A DNA stretch of 64,000 nucleotides from an uncultured Acetatifactor sp. (lineage in GTDB: Bacteria > Bacillota > Clostridia > Lachnospirales > Lachnospiraceae): assembly GCA_910584865.1 (NCBI GenBank), contig CAJUCE010000005.1:90091-154090 (forward strand). Reading direction: 5' to 3'. Made by a program: the position numbers and the translations under genes. Below are positions 35,280-44,423 of the stretch, piece after piece. Below the pieces are notes generated by a model that saw only the letters and a program-made list of their open reading frames with translations, did no database searches and had not been told where the DNA came from. The first letter of the stretch is position 1, and the number at the start of each line of letters is the position of its first letter.

Positions 35280-38070
35280 TTTCATTCTTTTCTTTCTGGG
35301 GATAAGCCTGGCCCTGGGAAGCATGGCGGATATTCTCCGTGGAAAGCCCGCCGGGGTGCATTTCTGGCAGGCGGATCAGCTTTTGGAAGATGATTATCAG
35401 GAAAGCAGCCAATTCCGGTCATACATTGCAAGCCGTCTGGAAAATTTCCTGATCATGGCCACAGGCGGAGACGGCCTGGGCGGCATCTGGGGCTATAATA
35501 ACGGCACCTATTACGGCGGCGATTACGATGGAAGCTATTATTACGGCAACTACTATGATGACGGCGGCTTCTACGACAGATACGGCTACCGCGGCTTTCT
35601 GACAGGTTCCTTTGCGGAGGCCGCCGACAGTTACGCCGCAGATTCCGGCAATTATCCCATCTCTGCGGAAGAGCTGACAGAGTATCTGGAAAATCTGCAG
35701 TACATGCAGGAAAATTATCTGTATCTGCTGGAAGCCATGGAGGATCTGGAAAATGATCCGGAGCAATTTGACTCCTTTCTATCCGAACTCGAAGCCTATC
35801 GGGATGAAATGGAGAATTATATCGAATATATGGAGGATAATCTGCCTGACCGCCTGACGGAGGAGCAGATCAAACCCCTTACAGACGAGCAGAAAAAGAA
35901 AATCGCCGAGAAATATCACAACAATATCAAAGGGGACCAGAATCTTCTCTATTCCATCCTATATGATGGCAAGGTATTGTACAGCAACGCCGGCCTGATT
36001 CCGGCAGCAGGCTCTGCTGGCGGGAATACGGCGGCTCCGGACGGCAGTTCGCCCGCCGACGGTAATTCGGCTCCGGACAGCAGTTCGCCCGATGACGGCA
36101 ATTCGGCCCCGGCTGGCAGTTCGCCCGCCGGCAGCAATTCGGCTCCGGACGGCAGTTCGCCCGATGGCAGCAATTCGGCCCCGGCTGGCAGTTCGCCCGC
36201 CGGCAGCAGTATAACGGCTTCCGGCAGAGGCTTCTCCACGGCTTATGGGGATATCATCCTGCCCGAAGGCTATAATTTCCTCCTGTATTTCGACGGAACA
36301 CAGGCCCGAATCCTCAAGGACGGCAGGGAGATCGACGTGTACGGGGACGGCTATTACCGGGAAGGAGACGACTGGTATCTGCCCGGATACGTTAACTTCC
36401 AGGCTGACGGCACTGTATCGAAAGCCGCCGTGTGCATCGCAGCAGCACAGGAACCCGTAATTTTCACGCAGGGAACCTATGGCAGCGGCGGAGCGAAACA
36501 ATACGATAATCCCCTCTATTGGATGAACCTCAATGTCCGAAACAGACGGGAACGGCTCCTGGAAAGCTTCGTCCTCCTGGCCTTCGGCCTCATTCTGCTG
36601 CTTTTCTCTTTCCTTATGCGCAAAAGCCGACGGGAAGCAGCACAGGGAATTGCCCGTTTTCAGGCAAAAATCTGGTTGGAATGCAAGATCGTACTGCTCC
36701 TTGTTTTGTTTTACGGGCTGTATATGCTCTGCAATTACTCCATCGCAACCAATTTCGGCTATGGCTTGTGGGAAGAATTTTCATATGCTTTCGAATACAA
36801 CTATGACTTCAGTAACCTTTCCTGGTTTTTCCGGGAAATGGCATACAACATCCCTTCCCTGTTCTGGGTCCTGGTGTTCTGGGGGATCTGGCTGCTCGGA
36901 AACGATCTGCGATACAATAAGAAGATATGGCGCTTCAGCCTGACAGCTAAGCTTTCCCGGACATTTTCCGCCAAAAGCCTGAATCAGCCTCTGACACGGA
37001 GTATGTCTCACCGGAATCTAGCCCTCTTCCTTCTGGCCATCCTTTACGGACTGCTGGCTTTGGGAGGAATCATCCTGGCAGGATCCCCTCTCAGACACAG
37101 GGGCAATGCCTGGGTCGGCATCCTGCTCCTGGCCGCCCTCGGAATGGTTCTCTTCCTGATTTTTCAGTATCTCACCGGAGTGAAGAATATGAAAATTGCC
37201 GAAGATGTAGAGCTTCTCTCCCGCCGCATTACAGAGATCAGGAACGGCAATTACACGGTTCCTGCCGGAAAAGGGGAGGAAAACCGGGGAGAATCGGATC
37301 CTGTTGCGCCCGCCGCCGGCCATGGCCTGAATGCCGTCATGACGCAGCTGGAAGACATCCGTCACGGAATGGCCAGCGCCGTAGACGAACAGATGAAAAG
37401 CGAACGCATGAAGGTGGAGCTCATCGCCAATGTGTCTCACGACCTTAAGACGCCTCTGACTTCCATTATCAGTTACGTGGAATTCCTGAAGCAGGAAAAG
37501 GAACTACCTGAACATGTGAAGGATTATGTGAAAATTCTGGATGAGAAATCACAGCGCCTGAAAAATATGGTCACGGATGTCTTCGCAGTGAGCAAGGCCG
37601 CCTCCGGAGAGCTGCCCATGCAGATGGAAGAACTGGATTACGGCAAGCTTCTGCGGCAGACGCTTGCGGACATGGAAGAGCAGATCCGAAACAGTGCCGT
37701 CACCTTCCGTACGGATCTCCCTGATGCACCCGTAAAGATCATGGCAGACGGCCAGAGGCTCTATCGGGTCTTCCAAAACCTGTTCCAGAATGCCATCCAG
37801 TATTCTCTCCAGGGATCCAGGGTATATGTGACGCTGCAGACAAACGGCCAGCTGGCAGTGGCAAGCGTAAAGAACACTTCACAATTGGAGCTGGATAAGG
37901 AAAAAGACTTCACCGAGCGCTTCACCAGAGGAGACTTAAGCCGCACCGACGGCGGCAGCGGCCTGGGGCTGTCCATCGCCCAAAGCTTTACGGAAGCCTG
38001 CGGCGGAACCTTTTCCTGGGAGACGGATGCGGATCTCTTTGTGGTAAAGGTAAGCTTCCCTGTATTATAG
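35242..38070 (+). CDS. Large VanS-like sensor kinase with Tyr/Gly-rich and Ser/Pro-repeat sensor region
   Basis: 942 residues, TTG start (GGTGTGGGG upstream). No later ATG would keep the first membrane helix (about 11-30). The outside region (about 32-445) is unusual: a Gly/Tyr/Asp stretch (NNGTYYGGDYDGSYYYGNYY, about 85-125), a Glu-rich helical part, then 12-residue repeats of type APDGSSPADGNS (about 265-322) and a short beta-rich part. Several membrane helices follow (about 435-640), a HAMP-like segment, HisKA with NVSHDLKTPLTS (His about 733), and HATPase motifs NLFQNAIQYSL and GGSGLGLSIAQSF. Probably reports on the wall or a surface polymer (inference). Confidence 0.92.
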   Translation: MDTKWKNRKKAISFILFFLGISLALGSMADILRGKPAGVHFWQADQLLEDDYQESSQFRSYIASRLENFLIMATGGDGLGGIWGYNNGTYYGGDYDGSYYYGNYYDDGGFYDRYGYRGFLTGSFAEAADSYAADSGNYPISAEELTEYLENLQYMQENYLYLLEAMEDLENDPEQFDSFLSELEAYRDEMENYIEYMEDNLPDRLTEEQIKPLTDEQKKKIAEKYHNNIKGDQNLLYSILYDGKVLYSNAGLIPAAGSAGGNTAAPDGSSPADGNSAPDSSSPDDGNSAPAGSSPAGSNSAPDGSSPDGSNSAPAGSSPAGSSITASGRGFSTAYGDIILPEGYNFLLYFDGTQARILKDGREIDVYGDGYYREGDDWYLPGYVNFQADGTVSKAAVCIAAAQEPVIFTQGTYGSGGAKQYDNPLYWMNLNVRNRRERLLESFVLLAFGLILLLFSFLMRKSRREAAQGIARFQAKIWLECKIVLLLVLFYGLYMLCNYSIATNFGYGLWEEFSYAFEYNYDFSNLSWFFREMAYNIPSLFWVLVFWGIWLLGNDLRYNKKIWRFSLTAKLSRTFSAKSLNQPLTRSMSHRNLALFLLAILYGLLALGGIILAGSPLRHRGNAWVGILLLAALGMVLFLIFQYLTGVKNMKIAEDVELLSRRITEIRNGNYTVPAGKGEENRGESDPVAPAAGHGLNAVMTQLEDIRHGMASAVDEQMKSERMKVELIANVSHDLKTPLTSIISYVEFLKQEKELPEHVKDYVKILDEKSQRLKNMVTDVFAVSKAASGELPMQMEELDYGKLLRQTLADMEEQIRNSAVTFRTDLPDAPVKIMADGQRLYRVFQNLFQNAIQYSLQGSRVYVTLQTNGQLAVASVKNTSQLELDKEKDFTERFTRGDLSRTDGGSGLGLSIAQSFTEACGGTFSWETDADLFVVKVSFPVL
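36034..36208 (+). repeat. 36-bp tandem repeats within the kinase gene
   Basis: About five copies of a 36-bp unit encode SSPxGSNSAPxG-type 12-residue repeats in the extracellular region. In frame, so copy-number change would alter spacer length only. Confidence 0.85.
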
Positions 38071-38164
38071 ATCATACTTGTAATTTGCAATAAGCTTTCT
38101 TCGACGGACTATCATTTTTTCCCGAGATCCTGTATAATGTGATGCATCAGATATATGTGCTGAC

Positions 38165-38293
38165 GCGGAACTGGAAATCAGCAAGATGCCATTCCAGTGC
38201 CCAGAAGAATTGCCGGCTCTGTTCTTGGGACAGGAATTCTTCTGCCGTTACTGATACTGGAACGGCATCTTGCGGAACTAAAATTAGGAGGAC
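38165..38293 (+). promoter_or_regulatory. Structured leader element, diverged copy D (fucU)
   Basis: 5' flank GCGGAACTGGAAATCAG (38165-38181), outer stem GCAAGATGCC (38181-38190) / GGCATCTTGC (38264-38273), inner stem AGAAGAATT / AATTCTTCT, then GCGGAACTAAAATTAGGAGG, the ribosome binding site of fucU. The flanks and order match copies A-C; the outer 10-bp stem is again unique and perfect, and the core sequence is mostly different. A TATAAT box at 38133-38138 lies just upstream, so this is transcribed leader. Confidence 0.75.
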
Positions 38294-38299
38294 AATGCA

Positions 38300-38740
38300 A
38301 TGCTACTGGGAATACCGAAAATTTTATCACCCGAATTATTGAAAGTGTTATGTGAAATGGGACATGGAGACCGCCTCATAATCGCGGACGGCAACTTCCC
38401 CTCAGAATCCATAGGAAAAGCGTGCAAGGTAATCCGCATGGACGGACACGGCGCCTGTGAAGTGTTGGAAGCCATCCTGCAGCTCTTCCCCCTGGATTCC
38501 TATGTGGAGCATCCGGTAAGCCTGATGCAGGTAATTCCGGGAGATCCGGTAGAGACCCCCATCTGGGACTCTTATAAAGAGATTGTGAAAAAGGCAGATG
38601 CCAGAGGAGAACAAGCCTTTGCAGAGATAGAGAGATCCGCCTTCTACGAAGCGTCCCGCAACGTCTACGCCATAATTGCCACAGGCGAAAGCGCCCTGTA
38701 CGCCAATCTGATGCTTCAAAAAGGTGTTGTCACGGAATAA
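38300..38740 (+). CDS. fucU: RbsD/FucU family sugar mutarotase
   Basis: 146 residues, cytoplasmic. It interconverts alpha and beta anomers of fucose (FucU) or ribose (RbsD). The N-terminus LLGIPKILSPELLKVLCEMG then HGDRLIIADGNFPSES carries the family's catalytic His/Asp region, and the C-terminal RNVYAIIATGESALYANLML is typical of FucU over RbsD. The strong GGAGG site lies at the end of leader element D. It stands alone on the plus strand; an alpha-fucosidase gene lies 9 kb away, which fits a fucose substrate. Confidence 0.85.
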   Translation: MLLGIPKILSPELLKVLCEMGHGDRLIIADGNFPSESIGKACKVIRMDGHGACEVLEAILQLFPLDSYVEHPVSLMQVIPGDPVETPIWDSYKEIVKKADARGEQAFAEIERSAFYEASRNVYAIIATGESALYANLMLQKGVVTE

Positions 38741-38945
38741 TTTTATCCTGCTGGACAGCCGTACCTGCTCTCTTCTTTTCCCGACAGCAGGCATGGCTGT
38801 TTCGCTGCCCGGATTTCCTCACAATTCCCTTCCGATGCGATGTCCTTTTCTGCATACAAGCGCCCCTTTGCGGGAAATGTCCCTGATACCATTATAAGTG
38901 CTGCTTCCCGGTTCTGGCAACAGGAAAATGGAGTGATTTCTGCCC

Positions 38946-40445
38946 CTACTCCAGCTTCACATCCTCCGCGAACTCTCCCACCACGATGCCGGCTTCCTCC
39001 AGGCTCTCCACCTTCCTGCCGTCCCTGTAGAAATCCCGGATCCGCACATTCCGCACCGGAAATTCCCCGCTGTATCCCGCGATGATGGAGGGCTCTTCTC
39101 CGTCCCCGGACATCACCCGGACATTTTCCACCAGGATATCCCGGATTTCCCTGCCCGGCGCAGGGTTGTAATCTTTATTCCACTTTACCTGAAAATCCAA
39201 TACTTTTCCATGCTCAAATGGTTCTATACGGATATCCCGGTAGGTCACCTTCCGCACCAGATTCTTGTCCCCGGCATTGATGGCCAGTGCCCCCAGGTAG
39301 CCGGGCTGAAACTCGTGGTGCTCCAGGATATCGATATTTTCAAAGAGGATATCCTCGATGACATCCCCTTCCTTCCGGTGGTCTCCGTGGACGCCGATCA
39401 TGGTAGGATGAGCCACGTCCGCCCAGAGTGTCGTATTCCGCACCGTAATCTCCCTGCTGCCGCCGTAATTATCCCAGCGGCTGCCGTAGACGGCCACGCA
39501 GTCGTCAGAGGTGCGCAGGAAGCAGCCTTCCGCCAGAACCCGCCTGCAGCTCATCATGTCCAGGCCGTCGCTCCACCCCTCGCAGCTGAAGGACTTCAGG
39601 TTCCGCAGCTCCACATCCTCACAGTCCCCCAGGGAAACCGTATAATGGGGCGGGTTGATGAAAATCAGATTTTCAATTACGATCTCCCGTGAATGGTTAA
39701 GCCGTATGCCGTTTATACCCGTGAACCTGTGATAGTCCGCCAGATACAGGATGCCCCTGCCGCTGATGTGCAGCCCTTCCCCATGCTCCAGGGCCAGGCC
39801 GCCGATGAGTACCGCGCCGCCCTCCAGGTAAATGTGAGTGTGGGAAGGCAGATGCCAGACGCTCTCCCCGATGTAGTAGATGCCAGGCTCCACATAGAGC
39901 ATCCTGCCCTCCGGCATGGCCTCAAGCTGCGCGTTGATGCCGTCCCCCAGGCATCCGGGCCTGTCAAGGGAACCCTTTACCACGAGTACATTCGCCCCGG
40001 CCTTGTCCGGCGCTTCCTCAATGGGCCCGGCAAAGAGATGCAGGTTGTGGAAGCGGTCTTTATTCACCTCCACAGACAGATTCACCGGCTTATCCAGTAT
40101 AAAAGTAATCCGCTTCGGCTCTGTTTCCGGCATAATCCCCAGGGACAGCGGGCGGATGTCCACTCTGTACACCGTGTAAAATTTCGGGAATGTGATTTCT
40201 ACCTCCACTTTGCCGCTGAAATCGAAATAGACCATGGAGGCGCTGCGCACATCATGCATATCCACCTTCACCCGGTAGACCTTCAGTTCCTGCCAGTCCT
40301 CCGCTCCCACGTTGCGGACACGCAAGCTGTAATCCGCCTGCAATACTGCCCCCTTCGGGACGGGGTAAATCCGCAGCTGATTTTTCTCCTGATTATTCTC
40401 CCGATCTGTCATCTGTTTCATATCCCGATTTATCTCCTGATTCAT
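38946..40445 (-). CDS. GH28-type polygalacturonase-like enzyme
   Basis: 499 residues, no signal peptide. A beta-sandwich-like N-terminal domain (about 1-150) precedes a right-handed beta helix with GH28 active-site motifs: EGWSDGLDMM (about 291), RTSDDCVAVYG (about 312) and MIGVHGDHR (about 352). It cleaves alpha-galacturonide or related uronide bonds, probably exo-acting on imported pectic oligosaccharides since it is cytoplasmic (inference). The start MNQEINRDMK has GGAGGTATAAA upstream; longer starts lack a site. An orphan binding-protein gene lies upstream on the same strand, 475 bp away. Confidence 0.88.
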   Translation of the reverse strand: MNQEINRDMKQMTDRENNQEKNQLRIYPVPKGAVLQADYSLRVRNVGAEDWQELKVYRVKVDMHDVRSASMVYFDFSGKVEVEITFPKFYTVYRVDIRPLSLGIMPETEPKRITFILDKPVNLSVEVNKDRFHNLHLFAGPIEEAPDKAGANVLVVKGSLDRPGCLGDGINAQLEAMPEGRMLYVEPGIYYIGESVWHLPSHTHIYLEGGAVLIGGLALEHGEGLHISGRGILYLADYHRFTGINGIRLNHSREIVIENLIFINPPHYTVSLGDCEDVELRNLKSFSCEGWSDGLDMMSCRRVLAEGCFLRTSDDCVAVYGSRWDNYGGSREITVRNTTLWADVAHPTMIGVHGDHRKEGDVIEDILFENIDILEHHEFQPGYLGALAINAGDKNLVRKVTYRDIRIEPFEHGKVLDFQVKWNKDYNPAPGREIRDILVENVRVMSGDGEEPSIIAGYSGEFPVRNVRIRDFYRDGRKVESLEEAGIVVGEFAEDVKLE

Positions 40446-40921
40446 TTTATACCTCCTGTGCACCCCTGAGTGTGCTTGAAAATTCATTCCCCCATTTGTA
40501 CTCACTTTGCCTTATATTGGGCCCTCATTCAGTCCACGCAGCAGAGCCACGGGGTATCAGCCCGAGACTCACTTCGTTCATCATTAGTTTGTTTCCGCGC
40601 AATGGGTCTTCATTTTCTTTCATCCTGTAAATAGAAACTGCTTTTGTCTCCCGCCTGAGCAGTGTATGCTATTTTTCTTATTTGACAGCTTGAACTCCTC
40701 CAACATCTGCACATTAATTGCAACATTGTTGACACATTTTTCCTTGTATTTTCGGACTTTTGCCTGAACAGGTTGTATCAGCTGTTTTTCGACAGTTCCT
40801 GGAGAAAAGAGGCAGCCCCAGGTTCTGCCTGTGGCCGCCTCTTTCTGTAAACATGTGGATTTTTTCATTCACGAAATTCTCAATTTTTCCGGCATGGCCC
40901 TGCAGTCAGCCGCCTGGGAAT
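40446..40921. other. Intergenic region between GH28 and the orphan binding-protein gene
   Basis: Holds the GGAGG site of the GH28 gene, a segment near 40466-40500 resembling one end of the MITE-like element (GTGCTTGAAAATTCATTCCC against GTGTTTGAAAATTTACTCCC), A/T-rich possible promoter sequence, and the terminator hairpin at 40806-40844. No gene seen. Confidence 0.4.
40806..40844 (-). terminator. Terminator of the orphan binding-protein gene
   Basis: Stem AAAGAGGC / GCCTCTTT extended by GGCC/AGCC pairs, followed on the minus strand by TTTTCT. It lies about 80 bp after the stop at 40922. Confidence 0.6.
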
Positions 40922-42658
40922 TTAGTTCGCATTCTTAGCGTCAAGGAATGCCTGAATCTGGGAAATCAGTTCCGCGCGGATCTCTTCCAGGCCTACCGCG
41001 GCGGCATCCTCATGCCACTGCTGAATCTTCTGCGCCGCCTCGTCCGCGTCGTACATGGAGATGGTCAGCTGCAGCTCGTTGGAAAGAGCGGATACATTGG
41101 CAATCTGGGTCTCCACGTTGGTGGTGTCGAACACGAATCCGGACAGCGGGCTCAGCTTATAGGTAGAAGGATCGTACATATAGTCGAAGCGGGACTTAAT
41201 CTCGGGATTACTGCTGACGAACTCACTCACCCTGATGTATGTAGGGTTCTGGGTGAAGGAGTAGGTAGGCATGGAGTATGCCAGGTTCTCGTCGATGTCA
41301 AGCTTCTTGTAGCCGTCGGTGCCTACTGCTTCCCAGTCCTCGCCTTCGATACCCAGTTCGAAGAGATCATGGGCTTCCTGGCTGCCGAACATCCAGTCAA
41401 GGAAATACATTACGGCATCGGTCTTCTCGGACCACTCGGGCACTACAAGCCAGTTGTTGGTAGCCATGTCGCAGACAACCGCGCCCGGCTCCATATTGCG
41501 CTGTGCGTCTTCAATTACATAGAAGCCATACTCTTCGTCAGGGTTGGTCTCCAGGGCTGTCTTTACCTTGCTCTCATACTCGCTCAGAGCGGAATAGGCG
41601 ATGGCTGCGGGCTTCTCCACGGTATCGGTGCCGCCGCGGTTGGGATTCAGGTAAGGATTCCACTTGGTACGGTCCTGAATATATGCGGTAATGAAATCAT
41701 CCTGGTAGCCTGCGGGCATCTTTGCGAACTCTTCTGCGGAATCGCCGGGAACCACTGCGTTCAGAACGGTCTTCTCGTCATCGCTTAAGCCCACCCATAC
41801 CCAGGTCTGGTCGCCCAGAACGTTTACATTGTCCTGTGTGTATACATGGTCATGTTTCGCGGAGTACCAGGGGGAATCCAGACGGAAGAAGTTCCAGAGG
41901 CTCACGCCGATCATGCCTTCTTCATTTTCCTGTACCGTCTTTACGAACTCCAACAGGCTGGCTTCATCAGTGATGGGAGCGCAGTCGTATTTTTTGCGCA
42001 GATCCTCGCGGTACATAAATCCGCGGCTGTCCTCGTAGAAGGTTGCCAGGTTGATGCCGTAGATCCCCTTCTGGTAGGAGCCGTCCTCCTGGCGGATATA
42101 GGAAGTCATGGCCTTCACGAAATCCTCGGAGAAGGCGCTCTTCAGGCCGGGGAAAGCGTCGTTGTTAAAGTAGGAAGACAGGTCTGCGAAGTTGCCTTCC
42201 TGGATGAAGGTGCTCAGGCCGTGCCAGCCGCCGCAGAACATCAGGTCGAAATCTTCATTTCCAATCATGGCTGTGGTCAGCTTATCCTTGTAGTCGCCGC
42301 CTGCCACCCATGTAAATTCCGGATGGATTTTGCTCATGACGGGGTCGTCCGCTGTCATCTCTTCGTATTTTGCCAGAACCTTATCCAAATTGCGGAATTC
42401 GTTCATGACACGGATCTTGATGGTGGTATCCTCGATCTGGGGTGCTTCTGCCTGGCCGCCTTCTTCGGAAGACTCTTCTCCGGAAGCTTCCTCTGAATTC
42501 TCCGCGGGGCTCTCTTCACTGTTTCCTGCAGGAGATTCCTGCTGTTCGGACTGCTGATTGCTGCTTCCTGCGTCGTCATTGCCGCAGGCTGCCATGGACA
42601 GTGTCATGGCTCCTGCCAGAGCCAGTGCCATGGTCTTCTTCAAAACCTTGTTTTTCAT
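40922..42658 (-). CDS. Orphan ABC substrate-binding lipoprotein (LipO/DUF3502 type)
   Basis: 578 residues. Signal peptide MKNKVLKKTMALALAGAMT ends MAAC-GNDD; a Ser/Glu/Gln-rich linker follows (about 28-65). The mature protein is a two-lobed family 1 binding protein (IKIRVMNEFRNLDKVLAKYE, PWYSAKHDHVYTQDN, MATNNWLVVPEWSEKTDAVM) with a C-terminal DUF3502-like region (PLSGFVFDTTNVETQIANVS). Such proteins usually sit beside two permeases, LplB and YtcP types; none is here. The neighbouring GH28 gene suggests a pectic oligosaccharide, by context only. Start: AGGAGGAATAAG before the ATG. Confidence 0.9.
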   Translation of the reverse strand: MKNKVLKKTMALALAGAMTLSMAACGNDDAGSSNQQSEQQESPAGNSEESPAENSEEASGEESSEEGGQAEAPQIEDTTIKIRVMNEFRNLDKVLAKYEEMTADDPVMSKIHPEFTWVAGGDYKDKLTTAMIGNEDFDLMFCGGWHGLSTFIQEGNFADLSSYFNNDAFPGLKSAFSEDFVKAMTSYIRQEDGSYQKGIYGINLATFYEDSRGFMYREDLRKKYDCAPITDEASLLEFVKTVQENEEGMIGVSLWNFFRLDSPWYSAKHDHVYTQDNVNVLGDQTWVWVGLSDDEKTVLNAVVPGDSAEEFAKMPAGYQDDFITAYIQDRTKWNPYLNPNRGGTDTVEKPAAIAYSALSEYESKVKTALETNPDEEYGFYVIEDAQRNMEPGAVVCDMATNNWLVVPEWSEKTDAVMYFLDWMFGSQEAHDLFELGIEGEDWEAVGTDGYKKLDIDENLAYSMPTYSFTQNPTYIRVSEFVSSNPEIKSRFDYMYDPSTYKLSPLSGFVFDTTNVETQIANVSALSNELQLTISMYDADEAAQKIQQWHEDAAAVGLEEIRAELISQIQAFLDAKNAN

Positions 42659-42966
42659 TCTTATTCCTCCTAGTATAAGCCGATGCGGCTTTACCGCCCG
42701 GCCGGGTAATTTTTCGGATCCCCCCTGTCCTCTCTCTGCCAAAGTCATCCTGATCCTGTTCTTCATTATAATACTTCCCTAACCTCACACAAGAGGAAAA
42801 AAAGATGATCCGGGGTAATTTTCGAAGATGATTTACTCCTCATTTGCATTTGTTGCCGCTTCCCAGGCAACCAACAGAACACCCCTCCCTTCCGTCCCTG
42901 TCATTTCAGCCCCTAAATTGTATATTTCAGAAGCTTCCTGTTGGAAGGGTGTAAATCTGTGGTAAA

Positions 42967-43035
42967 ATGAATTTATTCACGGCAGGAAACGGCCGAATGG
43001 CCATCCTGCCATGTGCGTTGCTGTGCACATGGCAA
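42967..43035 (+). repeat. Dispersed palindromic repeat, copy 1
   Basis: A first hairpin GGCAGG-GGCC / GGCC-CCTGCC (42981-43010) is followed by ATGTGCGTTGCTGTGCACAT (43011-43030), itself self-complementary. About 50 bp are nearly identical to 60947-60998, and the left flank also matches (AATGAATTTATTC against AATGACCTTATTC). It lies in the leader of the GHKL kinase operon. The rest of the gap 42659-43153 shows another GGCAGG...CCTGCC palindrome near 43052 and no gene. Confidence 0.85.
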
Positions 43036-43153
43036 AATGATTCCATACTCACGGCAGGCCCGGGCAGGAAAGCCGCCCTGCCAGAGACGCGGCCATGCTC
43101 AGTCCTTCCGGAAAAGGCACGCATAAACAAGAAAAAGAAACGGGGCCTCACCA

Positions 43154-43891
43154 ATGAACATAAGCTTATATTTCTCACTGGCAGTGGTGGTTATACTGAC
43201 GCTTTGCCTGGCATGGATCCTCCTTCTGTATGAAAAACTGCGGCGGCGCTACGACAGCCTGGCGGAAAGTTTCGGACAGATTCAGAAGCTGAACGCCGAA
43301 CTGCGCTGCCAGCGGCATGATTACTTAAACCATATGCAGGTTGTCTACGGCATGGCAGAACTGGAGGAATACGAAGAGCTCCTCGATTACCTGGAACCCA
43401 TCTACCGGGACATCATGAAGACGGGAAAAGCAATCCGCACTTCCGTCCCCGCGGTGAACGCACTGCTGATGGCGAAAATGGGAACCGCGCAGGCTCTGGG
43501 GATTGACTTCTATGTGGAAGTGAAATCCGACTTAAAACGCCTGCCCATGGAACCCTGGGAGCTGTGCAAGGTGCTTTCCAACTTAATCGACAACGCCGTC
43601 ACCGCATTGTCCGAGAAGGAATCCGGCCGGAAAATGATACTGGATATCAGCGAGGACAGGGAGCGCTATCTGTTCTCCGTATCCGACAATGGCGCCCCCA
43701 TCCCAAAAGAACGGCAAACAGCCATCTTCCGGCCGGGCTTTACCACCAAAAAAGAGTCCGGCCATGGAATGGGACTGTACATCGTATCCGGCGTACTGAA
43801 AAAGAGCGGCGGCAGTATCTCGGTGAAATCCGACGAAAAAGAAACCGTTTTCACGGTATCCCTGAAGAAAGACGAAGCCGGAAGGAGGTGA
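43154..43891 (+). CDS. GHKL-type sensor histidine kinase (Spo0B-like His box)
   Basis: 245 residues. One membrane helix at the N-terminus (about 5-25), a short coiled linker, the Spo0B/citrate-kinase type His box RCQRHDYLNHMQVVYGMAEL (His about 55), then an HATPase domain with NLIDNAVTAL, VSDNGAPIP and GHGMGLYIVSGVL. No dedicated sensor domain, so it may sense through the membrane or a partner. The ribosome binding site is poor. It starts a tight operon with NfeD, FloA and a LytTR regulator; the last is its likely target. Confidence 0.88.
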   Translation: MNISLYFSLAVVVILTLCLAWILLLYEKLRRRYDSLAESFGQIQKLNAELRCQRHDYLNHMQVVYGMAELEEYEELLDYLEPIYRDIMKTGKAIRTSVPAVNALLMAKMGTAQALGIDFYVEVKSDLKRLPMEPWELCKVLSNLIDNAVTALSEKESGRKMILDISEDRERYLFSVSDNGAPIPKERQTAIFRPGFTTKKESGHGMGLYIVSGVLKKSGGSISVKSDEKETVFTVSLKKDEAGRR

Positions 43892-43899
43892 AAAAGCAA

Positions 43900-44394
43900 A
43901 TGGAAACAATTGAATTAATCGGCATCATTGTACTGATAGCGGGCTTCATCCTGATCGCAGTGGAACTGGTGGTACCCGGGTTCGGGCTCCCCGGCATCGC
44001 GGGCATTGTCTGCCTGGTGGCAGGCGTATTTATGGTAACGGATTCCGTGGAGGAAGGAATCCTGGTGACCATCGTGGTCATCGTCATCCTGAGCATCCTG
44101 ACGGCGGTGGTCATCGGCCTGATGCACCACCGGAAATTCAAATCCCCCATTATCCTGGATACGGATGTCCATGTGGAAAACACGCAGTTAGAGGCATCTG
44201 ACCTTGACTACCTGCTCCACAGGGAAGGCACTGCGTCAACCGACCTGCGCCCGGTGGGAAAAGGCGATTTCGACGGAATCGAACTGGATATCGTATCCGA
44301 CGGGGCTTATATCAAAAAAGGAAGCAGGATTAAAATCGTTCAAATCAGCTCCAACAGGCTGATGGTCAGGAACCTGGAGAACCGAAAGAACTGA
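43900..44394 (+). CDS. NfeD-like membrane protein
   Basis: 164 residues: three or four membrane helices with the NfeD-type sequence [20 protein letters not shown] and a C-terminal OB-fold domain ([38 protein letters not shown]). NfeD proteins pair with stomatin/flotillin scaffolds at the membrane. The ATG at 43900 follows GGAGG at 11 nt; the kinase stop lies inside that site, so the two genes are coupled. A GTG at 43888 overlaps the site and is less likely. Confidence 0.88.
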   Translation: METIELIGIIVLIAGFILIAVELVVPGFGLPGIAGIVCLVAGVFMVTDSVEEGILVTIVVIVILSILTAVVIGLMHHRKFKSPIILDTDVHVENTQLEASDLDYLLHREGTASTDLRPVGKGDFDGIELDIVSDGAYIKKGSRIKIVQISSNRLMVRNLENRKN

Positions 44395-44423
44395 GGAAAC
44401 ATGAGAAAGGCAAGGGTGATGAT

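Noticed and set aside
42967..43233. 88-codon plus-strand frame through the palindromic repeat
   Set aside because: It translates the repeat and then reads the kinase gene in another frame.
43564..44394. NfeD gene starting far upstream inside the kinase gene
   Set aside because: The upstream part is an out-of-frame reading of the GHKL kinase; a proper ATG with GGAGG exists at 43900.
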